This document shows, in pieces, positions 1 through 7,254 of a stretch of 14,140 nt of DNA. Each line of letters starts with the position of its first letter. Position 1 is the first letter of the stretch. The notes under the pieces were generated by a model. It was not told where the DNA came from. It searched no databases and was given only the letters and a program-made list of their open reading frames with translations. Source of the DNA: an uncultured Bacteroidota bacterium (GTDB taxonomy: Bacteria > Bacteroidota > Bacteroidia > Flavobacteriales > TMED113); contig CABYOB010000012.1 in assembly GCA_902520385.1 (NCBI GenBank), forward strand, positions 1-14,140, given 5' to 3'. A program made the position numbers and the translations under genes.

Positions 1-2
1 TT

Positions 3-461
3 TTTTATTATTTAAATTTAGTTAGAATAAACCCTAGATTGTTTGCTCAAACTTTTTTAATTGAAAATAAAGATAAAATAGATTGTTCAAGAGAATATAA
101 ATCTCTTTATAGAAAATTGATGAATATGAGTCCCTTAAAACCAATATATTTTGACAATGAATTTTATTTACATGCAAAATGTCATGCCATTGAATCTGGA
201 AAGCTAGATTATATTGGTCATAATAGGAAAAAGGGTAGTGGTTGTGATCCTATTATTTCTAACTATTCTTGGGGAGAGTGTTGTTATTATGGCGAAAATG
301 ATCCTTTATCAATAGTATTAGATCTACTTGTAGATTGTAATTATTCTGATTTAGGACATAGAAAAATAATGTTATCAGATAAATTTAATTATATGGGTGT
401 TTATATTGCACCTCATAAATCTTATAAATATAATGCAGTTTTAGATTTTAGAGGTGAATAA
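3..461 (+). CDS. CAP-domain (SCP/PR-1-like) protein, 5'-truncated by the window edge
   Basis: The reading frame is open from the first bases of the window and ends at a TAA at 459-461, so this is the C-terminal ~150 residues of a longer protein. A TTG at 39 is not a convincing start because the codons before it already read as CAP domain (LNLVRINPRLFA). Further CAP-like features are the conserved block DLGHRKIMLS followed by FNYMGVYIAP near the C-terminus and a Gly-Glu-Asn (YYGEN) after a double cysteine. Six cysteines are scattered through it, which suits an exported protein. The signal peptide, if any, lies outside the window. CAP proteins of bacteria are usually secreted or envelope-associated and their biochemical role is mostly unknown. 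The last 14 bases overlap the 3' end of the convergent lpdA gene. Confidence 0.8.
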   Translation, partial: FYYLNLVRINPRLFAQTFLIENKDKIDCSREYKSLYRKLMNMSPLKPIYFDNEFYLHAKCHAIESGKLDYIGHNRKKGSGCDPIISNYSWGECCYYGENDPLSIVLDLLVDCNYSDLGHRKIMLSDKFNYMGVYIAPHKSYKYNAVLDFRGE

Positions 462-1833
462 CTTCATCGTATGCATCAGCAACAGCTTCCATAATAGCTT
501 CGCTCATTGTGGGATGAGGATGAATAGCTTTTAAAATTTCATTACCTGTAGTTTCTAATTTCCTTGCTACAATAATTTCAGCTATCATTTCTGTAACATT
601 ATATCCAATCATATGACATCCTAATAATTCCCCATATTTTGCATCAAAAATAACTTTAACAAAACCATTTTTATGTCCAGCAGCAGAGGCTTTACCAGAA
701 GCGGAGAATGGAAATTTTCCTATTTTTAAATCATATCCTGCATTTTTTGCTTTTTCTTCAGTATAACCTACTGAAGCTATTTCAGGGGAACAATACGTGC
801 AATTAGGTATATTATTATAATCAATTATTTCTGGATTATGACCAGCTATTTTTTCAATACATAAAATGCCTTCTGCTGAAGCAACATGAGCTAAAGCTTG
901 ATTGGGTAATACATCTCCTATTGCGTAATAACCGTCAATATTAGTTTTATAAAAATCATTTACCAAAATTTTTCCTTTTTCAGTGTTTATTCCTACTTCC
1001 TCTAAACCTATACCTTTAATATTTGCCTCAATTCCTACAGCGGATAAAACAATATCAGTTTCAATAATTTCTATTCCTTTTGTAGTTTTTATATTTACTT
1101 TACAAGTCTCACCATCACTATCAACTTTTTCTACATTTGAGTTTGTTAATACATTAATGCCATATTTTTTAAAAGATCTTTTTAATTCTTTAGATATATC
1201 AATGTCTTCTAATGGCACAATATTTTCCATATATTCTACAACTGTGACATCAACACCCATTGATTTATAGAAATATGCAAATTCAACTCCTATTGCCCCT
1301 GAGCCAACGATAACCATTTTTTTTGGCATTTTTTTTAATGTCATCGCTTCTCTATATCCAATAATTTTTTTACCATCTTGTTTTAAGTTTGGTAATTCTC
1401 TTGATTTACCTCCTGTAGCTATTATAATATGTTTTCCCGAAATTTCTTTCTTTTCTGTCCCATTTATTATATCAACCTTTCCATTTTTTTTAATTTTACC
1501 AAATCCCTTTATTACTGTAATTTTATTTTTTTTCATTAAAAATTCTACTCCTTTGCTCATCCCACTTGCTACGTTTCTACTTCTATCTATAATAGATTTA
1601 AAGTTTGCTGTAGCTTTTTTCACTTCAATGCCATAGTCTTTTGCATGATTTATATAATCAAAAACTTGAGCGCTTTTTAGAAGAGCTTTAGTGGGGATAC
1701 ATCCCCAGTTTAAACATACACCGCCAAGACTTTCTTTTTCTACAATAGCAGTATTAAAACCTAATTGTGAAGCTCTAATAGCAGTAACGTATCCTCCAGG
1801 TCCACTACCAATAATAATAATATCGAAATTCAT
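448..1833 (-). CDS. lpdA: Dihydrolipoamide dehydrogenase (E3)
   Basis: This flavoenzyme reoxidises the dihydrolipoyl groups of 2-oxo-acid dehydrogenase complexes or the glycine cleavage system, with NAD+ as acceptor, in the cytoplasm. Counting from the ATG at 1833 (461 residues), it has the FAD-binding GSGPGG at 9-14 and the redox disulfide pair C40/C45 in GGVCLNWGCIPTK. A second Rossmann motif (VIVGSGAIGVEFA) lies near residue 174, and the dimer-interface catalytic pair H440/E445 is in HPHPTMSE. Length and motifs are those of a complete E3. An in-frame TTG at 1845 would add four residues (MGKK), but the ATG is preferred because homologues begin right before the first beta strand and an A-rich leader precedes it. 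It lies 18 bp after ridA on the same strand. No E1 or E2 gene is in the window, so the complex served is unknown. Confidence 0.96.
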   Translation of the reverse strand: MNFDIIIIGSGPGGYVTAIRASQLGFNTAIVEKESLGGVCLNWGCIPTKALLKSAQVFDYINHAKDYGIEVKKATANFKSIIDRSRNVASGMSKGVEFLMKKNKITVIKGFGKIKKNGKVDIINGTEKKEISGKHIIIATGGKSRELPNLKQDGKKIIGYREAMTLKKMPKKMVIVGSGAIGVEFAYFYKSMGVDVTVVEYMENIVPLEDIDISKELKRSFKKYGINVLTNSNVEKVDSDGETCKVNIKTTKGIEIIETDIVLSAVGIEANIKGIGLEEVGINTEKGKILVNDFYKTNIDGYYAIGDVLPNQALAHVASAEGILCIEKIAGHNPEIIDYNNIPNCTYCSPEIASVGYTEEKAKNAGYDLKIGKFPFSASGKASAAGHKNGFVKVIFDAKYGELLGCHMIGYNVTEMIAEIIVARKLETTGNEILKAIHPHPTMSEAIMEAVADAYDEVIHL

Positions 1834-1851
1834 TTTTTTTCCCAAATATAA

Positions 1852-2232
1852 TTATTTACAAATTGCTATCACTGAAATTTCTAAATTAACATTTTTTGGC
1901 AATCTACTTACCTCAATTGTTTCTCTAGCAGGAAAAGGTTTAGAAAAATATTGACTATAAATTTCATTAACTTTATCAAATAAACTTATATCTGATAAAA
2001 AAATACTGCATTTAACAATATCGCTAAATGTGCAATTACATTCTTTTAAAATATTATTTATATTTTTCATCACCATTTTTGTTTCATCTGTTATGTTGTT
2101 TCTAATAACTTTATTTGTTTTTGGGTTAATAGCAATTTGTCCAGAAATAAAAATTAAGTTATCGTACTTAATACATTGACTGTACGGACCTATTGGTTTT
2201 GGAGCATTATTTGAGTATATTTCTTTTTTCAT
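1852..2232 (-). CDS. ridA: RidA family reactive enamine/imine deaminase
   Basis: This is a full-length 126-residue protein of the RidA/YjgF/UK114 family. Family members hydrolyse reactive enamine/imine intermediates (such as 2-aminoacrylate) that leak from PLP enzymes. The N-terminal block NAPKPIGPYSQ (9-19), the SGQI turn at 30-33, the substrate-binding arginine R103 in FPARETIEV and E119 near the C-terminus are all present, so an active deaminase of the archetypal RidA subgroup is likely. It acts as a cytoplasmic trimer in known cases. Its ATG is only 6 bp from the ATG of the divergent amidotransferase gene, so its promoter must lie inside that gene. lpdA follows 18 bp downstream and is probably co-transcribed. 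From memory, ridA often neighbours lptD in Flavobacteriia; here a gene on the other strand sits between them. Confidence 0.93.
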   Translation of the reverse strand: MKKEIYSNNAPKPIGPYSQCIKYDNLIFISGQIAINPKTNKVIRNNITDETKMVMKNINNILKECNCTFSDIVKCSIFLSDISLFDKVNEIYSQYFSKPFPARETIEVSRLPKNVNLEISVIAICK

Positions 2233-2238
2233 TTTTTC

Positions 2239-2802
2239 ATGAACTTATTAATTATAGATGTTTTTGATTCTTTTACTTATAATTTAATGCATATATGTGA
2301 GAAATATGTAAAAAATGTAGAAGTAATTAGAGTAAATAAAATAAATATTGATTTAATAGAAAAATTTGAAAAAATAATTATTTCTCCTGGACCAGGTGTT
2401 CCCTCAGATTATCCTCTTTTATTTGAAGTTCTTAAAAGTTATTTTAACCAAAAGGATATTTTAGGTATTTGTTTAGGTTGTCAAACAATTGCTAATTTTT
2501 TAGGTTTGAAGTTAGTAAATTTAAAGAATGTGATACATGGTAAAAAAACCATGATCACTCACTTTAGTAACGATGAATTTCTTTATAAAAATATACCAGA
2601 AGATTTTAACGTTGGAAGATATCATTCATGGGTTATAAAAAAAGAAAAGACCCAAGAACTAATAATAACTTCAATGGATAAAAATAATCATATCATGTCT
2701 TTTAAACATAGTAAATATAATTTGAGGGGGATACAGTATCATCCTGAATCTATTTTAACTCAATATGGAGAGGAAATAATTAAAAATTGGATAAGTAGTT
2801 AG
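2239..2802 (+). CDS. pabA: Class I glutamine amidotransferase, aminodeoxychorismate/anthranilate synthase component II
   Basis: This is the glutaminase subunit that delivers ammonia to a chorismate-using partner: PabB (p-aminobenzoate, folate) or TrpE (anthranilate, tryptophan). The 187-residue length is typical. The N-terminus LLIIDVFDSFTYNL is the family signature, SPGPG at 49-53 is the oxyanion-region loop, C78 in GICLGCQ is the nucleophile, and H168/E170 in QYHPES complete the triad. The motif GRYHSWVI is also typical. PabA and TrpG cannot be separated by sequence at this level and some proteins do both jobs; pabA is my preference because no trp gene is nearby. No PabB or TrpE is in the window. 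The gene starts 6 bp from divergent ridA, with no clear ribosome binding site, and its last 23 bp overlap the end of convergent lptD. Confidence 0.9.
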   Translation: MNLLIIDVFDSFTYNLMHICEKYVKNVEVIRVNKINIDLIEKFEKIIISPGPGVPSDYPLLFEVLKSYFNQKDILGICLGCQTIANFLGLKLVNLKNVIHGKKTMITHFSNDEFLYKNIPEDFNVGRYHSWVIKKEKTQELIITSMDKNNHIMSFKHSKYNLRGIQYHPESILTQYGEEIIKNWISS

Positions 2803-5176
2803 AATCAAAAATATTTTTTTTCTTTTCAATTTTTAAATCTTGTAAAATATCAGATTTTACTCTTATAACGAAATTATAACTCTTCCTGTTTCCAAATGGT
2901 ACCCAATTGAACATCATTTCCCAACAATGTAAGTCTCTATATAAGTCTATAGAAGTAAAAGTAAAGTCTTTATTTCTCAAATCATATCCAGACCTAAATT
3001 TAATATTCCATTTTTTTGTTAAAATAATTTCTCCATCAAAATTTAAAGATTGAATTATTTCACTTTGAGTTGAAGGTTTTCTATAGTTTATGTTATAATA
3101 TAAATTAATATTCCAAGGAACATGAAAATCATTTTCATTTGTATTTTCTTTATTAGCAAATCTCATATTAAAATTAAAATTGCTGTATGTGATTCTTCCC
3201 AATTTTCCGTCTTCAATTAAAAATTCATTTATTTTAGCACCATTTTCATTTATTTTATAAGGATCAATTGTTGAGCTCATTTGAAAATCGAAATTTTTTG
3301 AAATTTTATTTCTCAGAGTAAAATAAATAGGACTTAAGTTTATAGAGTCAGCGGCAATATTATAGTTACCTGTAATTGCAAAATCTTCAATAATTTTGAT
3401 TTTTTTGTTTTCTTTTTCTTTTAATTTCACTTCAAGATTATTTCTCAGTGAAAAAGAAATATTTCCATATTTTCCAATTTTTGGAATTCCATAGATAGAT
3501 CCATTAAAATATGAGTAAGTATTTTCTGATCCAATAGAATCGTTTTGAACAGTAGAATAAATGTTCCATTTTTCATTTGAAAAATCAGGATGATAACTAA
3601 AAGATAAAGAAGGAGTTATTACATGTCTAAAAGTACTTTTTTTAAAGTCTACTATTCCATATATTTTTGTACTAGTATTTATAGATAAATTAAAATCTCT
3701 AACTTGATAAAAACCAGATGTAGTATCTAAGACAATCTCATTAGTGTTACTATTCCACTCTTGTGTTCTTTTTTTAAAGTACCATCTTTCAATATAATTA
3801 AATGAAGGTGATATATTTAAGTGATTTAGTATGCTGAATGATGTAGATAGGGGAATAGTATGCTTTATTCCTGATCTAATGTTTTTATTTACTTTATTAA
3901 ATAATAAACTATCAGGTCTACTTAAAAGTGTTCTAGAGTTAAAACTATAACTCAAGCCAAGGTTTGTGAAAATTGCTGGTTTTTTAGAATCTTTAATTAT
4001 TTTTAATCTTCCTGTAGTAAAGTTGATTTCAGGTATTGTTAAATCAACTTGCTTAGATAGTGTATTTTGAGAATGTCTCATGTTTAAAGACAAATTATAA
4101 GGTTTTTCTTCCCATTTTTTATTCCAACTAATATTTGAGGATAGACTATTTTGAAGATAGTCTGTGGAGTATAAATTATTTTGAGAATAACTACTTGAAG
4201 CAATGTTTACAGCTGCTGAAAATCTGGAATTTGGCCTTAATTTCGGATCTTCTTCATGTCTCCATTTAATACTAAAATCATTATTTAAACTAAAATCATT
4301 TCTGAATTTTTCTCCGATTTTTGTTTTTGAAAAATTTATATTGATACTTCCTTGATAATTATATCTTTTTTTATAATTAGAATTAATACCAAGTCTATAA
4401 CTTCCTCTGGTAAAAAGATCACTTGTTAGTTTTAAGTCTATATAATCATTAATTCCAAAATAATATCCTAAGTCCTTTAAATTATATCCTAGTGCAACAG
4501 AATTTCCATAGCTTGGTAGTAATAATCCAGAGCTTCTCTTATTTGTTATTGGGAAAACCGCAAATGGTAAAATAATTGGTGTAGGAATATCCTCAATAAT
4601 TAGATTTGCGGGTCCAGAAATAAATTTTTCTCCCTCAATAAATTTTACTTTATTAGCTTTTATATAAAAATGCGGTTCTTCGTGGTTACAAGTTGTATAC
4701 AATCCCTTAGAAAGATATTGTGTTTTATTTTTTTCTTTTTTAACAATTTCTCCATGTAAAAAACTTTCTCCCTCCTTTGTTAATAGCTTTGTAATTAGAC
4801 CTTTTTCAGTTTTAAAATTATATTTTATGGTTTTTGATTTATACTCTTTTCCATTTTCAAAAAAAATTGGATTTTGTGTTAAAACTAGGCTAGAATCAAG
4901 TTTTCCTTCAGCAAATAAAGTATTATCATTTAAATTTATAGTTATATAATATGCTTGAAGTTTTATGGATTTATAATTAACTTTAGCTTCATTGTAAAGC
5001 ATGATAATATTCTTTTCTAAGTCATAGACTATTGAGTCACTTGCAAAATATTCTATTTGATCGTCAAGGCTTTTATCTTTAATTGAATCATTTTGGGATA
5101 CGTAATTATTTTTACTAAAACAATAATTATGAAGAATTATACAGAAGAATGTTAGTAATATTTTTAAATATTTCAA
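2780..5176 (-). CDS. lptD: LPS-assembly outer-membrane protein LptD
   Basis: This 798-residue protein is the outer-membrane translocon that inserts LPS into the outer leaflet together with the lipoprotein LptE. A signal peptide occupies about residues 1-21. An OstA/LptA-like periplasmic jellyroll follows (about 40-150), then the conserved block LYTTCNHEEPHFYIKA (159-174) and a long beta-barrel region with alternating aromatic strands to about residue 775. After the signal peptide there are only two cysteines, C163 and C751 (in RDLHCWE), placed like one of the two inter-domain disulfides of E. coli LptD. The start is TTG at 5176; no ATG is available in frame before a stop at 5192-5194, and the signal peptide begins right there. 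The gene is divergent from the amidase operon (59 bp gap) and its 3' end overlaps pabA. No clear promoter was recognised in the gap. Confidence 0.92.
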   Translation of the reverse strand: MKYLKILLTFFCIILHNYCFSKNNYVSQNDSIKDKSLDDQIEYFASDSIVYDLEKNIIMLYNEAKVNYKSIKLQAYYITINLNDNTLFAEGKLDSSLVLTQNPIFFENGKEYKSKTIKYNFKTEKGLITKLLTKEGESFLHGEIVKKEKNKTQYLSKGLYTTCNHEEPHFYIKANKVKFIEGEKFISGPANLIIEDIPTPIILPFAVFPITNKRSSGLLLPSYGNSVALGYNLKDLGYYFGINDYIDLKLTSDLFTRGSYRLGINSNYKKRYNYQGSININFSKTKIGEKFRNDFSLNNDFSIKWRHEEDPKLRPNSRFSAAVNIASSSYSQNNLYSTDYLQNSLSSNISWNKKWEEKPYNLSLNMRHSQNTLSKQVDLTIPEINFTTGRLKIIKDSKKPAIFTNLGLSYSFNSRTLLSRPDSLLFNKVNKNIRSGIKHTIPLSTSFSILNHLNISPSFNYIERWYFKKRTQEWNSNTNEIVLDTTSGFYQVRDFNLSINTSTKIYGIVDFKKSTFRHVITPSLSFSYHPDFSNEKWNIYSTVQNDSIGSENTYSYFNGSIYGIPKIGKYGNISFSLRNNLEVKLKEKENKKIKIIEDFAITGNYNIAADSINLSPIYFTLRNKISKNFDFQMSSTIDPYKINENGAKINEFLIEDGKLGRITYSNFNFNMRFANKENTNENDFHVPWNINLYYNINYRKPSTQSEIIQSLNFDGEIILTKKWNIKFRSGYDLRNKDFTFTSIDLYRDLHCWEMMFNWVPFGNRKSYNFVIRVKSDILQDLKIEKKKNIFDSNYLSNF

Positions 5177-5235
5177 AATGCTTTCATCTAATTAGTTAAA
5201 TTCTGTATTATGTTATAAAAATAAAACAATATTCT

Positions 5236-6363
5236 TTGAAACGAACACATTTTATATTTCTTGTATTTTTTCTTATTAATTTTCCTTTTTTGATTCTTTC
5301 ACAAGAAAGTGCTTTTTTTGGTTTGAATACAATAGTGATTGATCCTGGACATGGTGGTAAGGACCCAGGAAGTCCGGGAACTGGTAGGTATAAAGTATTT
5401 GAAAAGGATATAGCTCTTGATATCTCAATCATTTTGGGGGATTATATTAATGATTTTTTTCCTGATATTAATGTATTATACACAAGAACTAAGGATGAAT
5501 TTATAAAACTTTCAAATAGATCTCAAATTGCTAATATTAATAATGCGGATTTATTTATATCAATTCATTGTGATGCTTTCACTAATGAATCTGCATCAGG
5601 TTCCTCAACATATGTAATGGGCCCCCATAAAACTGATAGTAATTTAAAGATAGCAATGAGAGAGAACTCTTCAATTTTAATGGAAGAAAATTTTGAACTA
5701 GAATATGGAGGATTTAATCCCAATGAGCCAGAATCTTATATAGCTTTGAATATGTATCAATCTAAATATATCGGGTATGCATTAAATTTTGCTTCAAAAG
5801 TTCAAAATCAATTTGGAAAATCATCTAATAGAAAAAACAGAGGAGTAAAACAAGCAGGTTTTTTAGTCCTTAGTAGAACAACTATGCCAAGTGTTTTAAT
5901 TGAGGTTGGATTTATTACAAATGAACGTGAAGAAGATTATTTGAATTCAGATACAGGAAAGGATGAAGTAGCTAAGTCAATTTTTAATGCATTTAAAGAT
6001 TATAAAAAAGAAATTGATGATTTATCAAGTGAAAGAATAAATAATTTAGTAAAAAAAGACACTACTCAATTACATTCTGATCAAAAATATGATGAAATAG
6101 AAAATTTTTTATCTGTTCAATTTTTCGCATCAAAAGACTCTATTCAATTTAATAATAATGAATTAAATAAAGATTTAATTTTTTGTATTAAGGAAAATAC
6201 ACTTTTTAAATATTTTTATGGAAAAGCGAATTCTTATTCTGAAATTAAGGTAATACAAAATAAAATGAAAAATTATGGATTTTTTGATAGTTTTATTGTA
6301 GGATTTTTTAATAAAAATAAAACAGATTTGAGCAAAGTTTTGTCTATTTTAGAGGAAGAATAA
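5236..6363 (+). CDS. N-acetylmuramoyl-L-alanine amidase (Amidase_3) with probable C-terminal SPOR-like domain
   Basis: This zinc amidase cleaves the bond between MurNAc and the stem peptide, usually to split septal peptidoglycan during cell division. A signal peptide covers about residues 1-23 (hydrophobic run ending ILSQ). The Amidase_3 domain spans about 31-257 and carries all expected residues: zinc ligands H39 (DPGHGG), E56 (FEKDIA) and H111 (SIHCDA), plus catalytic E223 (VLIEVGFITN). After a charged linker, residues about 291-360 (LSVQFFASKDSI ... YYG-like and GFFDSFIVGF segments) resemble a SPOR septal-targeting domain; this part is inferred from pattern only. The start is TTG at 5236, since there is no ATG in frame back to the stop at 5197-5199 and the signal peptide begins there. 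It is the first gene of a six-gene operon, 7 bp before the MCE gene. Confidence 0.93.
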   Translation: MKRTHFIFLVFFLINFPFLILSQESAFFGLNTIVIDPGHGGKDPGSPGTGRYKVFEKDIALDISIILGDYINDFFPDINVLYTRTKDEFIKLSNRSQIANINNADLFISIHCDAFTNESASGSSTYVMGPHKTDSNLKIAMRENSSILMEENFELEYGGFNPNEPESYIALNMYQSKYIGYALNFASKVQNQFGKSSNRKNRGVKQAGFLVLSRTTMPSVLIEVGFITNEREEDYLNSDTGKDEVAKSIFNAFKDYKKEIDDLSSERINNLVKKDTTQLHSDQKYDEIENFLSVQFFASKDSIQFNNNELNKDLIFCIKENTLFKYFYGKANSYSEIKVIQNKMKNYGFFDSFIVGFFNKNKTDLSKVLSILEEE

Positions 6364-6370
6364 ATTTTTT

Positions 6371-7243
6371 ATGTTTAAAAAAGAGTTTTATATAGGAATT
6401 ATATGTGTTATTACTGGGATAGCTTTATTTTTTGGAATTAAATTTTTATCCGGAGACAATAATCCACTTTATAATAGTAATAAGTTTTATGTTAAATATA
6501 CTGACATAGATGGCTTAGAGAAATCAAATGATATAACAATTAATGGAGGGGTTATAGGTCAAGTGACAGATTTGACTTTAATTCCATCTAATAATTCTTG
6601 GTTAGTTGAAGTAACAATAGATGAGCTAAATGTGTTAAATCAGTTAACTAAACAGTCTATATTTGAAATTCAAGATGATGGATTTTTAGGAACAAAAATA
6701 ATTCTTTTGAAATTACTACCTGGTGAAAAGATTTTACCGGGAGATACTTTAAATGGGAGTCTAAATGGATTAATGTCACAATTTTCTCAACAATTTGATG
6801 GTTTTGACATTCAACAAATTGTCGTCCCTATATTAGATCTTTTAGATAAAATAACAAATCTAACTTCAGATATTGATAGAATTATTCTTAATAACGAAAA
6901 AAACGTAAATGAACTTATTTCTAGCTCAGAAAAGATTGTTAAAAACTTTTCTAAAAACTCAGATGAGTTTAACAAACTAATATCTAATTTATCAGATTTT
7001 AGTGATGACCTTTCCGCATTGTCATTACCAGAATTGTCTATTAATTTAAATAAAGACTTAAAAAAACTTAATTCTATTTTGAATAAAATTGATGATGGTA
7101 ATGGTTCTATAGGAAAAATGATTAATAATGATGATTTGATTAAAGAAATGGAAAAAACTTTATCTAGTATTAAATCATTAGTTGATGATTTTGAAAAAAA
7201 TCCAAAAAAATATCTAAAAGAAATTAAACTTTTAAGAAAATAA
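6371..7243 (+). CDS. MlaD-like MCE-domain protein (phospholipid transport)
   Basis: This 290-residue protein has one N-terminal membrane anchor (about residues 7-27) and a single MCE domain (about 37-127), recognised by FYVKYTDIDGL, the INGGVIGQV turn (58-65) and the DDGFLGTKII strand. A long, helical, low-complexity C-terminal region follows (about 140-290, rich in L, I, S, N, D and K) that could form a coiled coil. MCE proteins form hexameric rings in the inner membrane and carry phospholipids or other lipids across the periplasm with an ABC transporter (MlaE/MlaF). No transporter genes are in the window, so the partners are encoded elsewhere. The amidase-MCE adjacency recurs in Bacteroidota, as I recall it. 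It starts 7 bp after the amidase and ends 11 bp before the iron-sulfur membrane gene, so translation is probably coupled. Confidence 0.88.
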   Translation: MFKKEFYIGIICVITGIALFFGIKFLSGDNNPLYNSNKFYVKYTDIDGLEKSNDITINGGVIGQVTDLTLIPSNNSWLVEVTIDELNVLNQLTKQSIFEIQDDGFLGTKIILLKLLPGEKILPGDTLNGSLNGLMSQFSQQFDGFDIQQIVVPILDLLDKITNLTSDIDRIILNNEKNVNELISSSEKIVKNFSKNSDEFNKLISNLSDFSDDLSALSLPELSINLNKDLKKLNSILNKIDDGNGSIGKMINNDDLIKEMEKTLSSIKSLVDDFEKNPKKYLKEIKLLRK

Positions 7244-7254
7244 ATAATATTTAA

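Noticed and set aside
39..41. TTG as the start codon of the CAP-domain gene
   Set aside because: The frame continues open to the window edge and the upstream codons read as CAP-domain sequence, so the true start is outside the window.
983..1270. Plus-strand open frame inside lpdA
   Set aside because: Antisense to strongly conserved lpdA sequence; no domain or start context of its own.
1691..1954. Plus-strand open frame spanning the lpdA start and ridA end
   Set aside because: Antisense shadow crossing two confident genes; no recognisable protein features.
5228..5238. TATTCTTTG near the amidase start as a promoter -7 element
   Set aside because: It has three bases instead of two between TA and TTTG and it overlaps the start codon, leaving no leader.
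5208..5432. Minus-strand open frame of 74 codons opposite the amidase start
   Set aside because: Antisense to the conserved DPGHGG region of the amidase and lacks features of a protein family.
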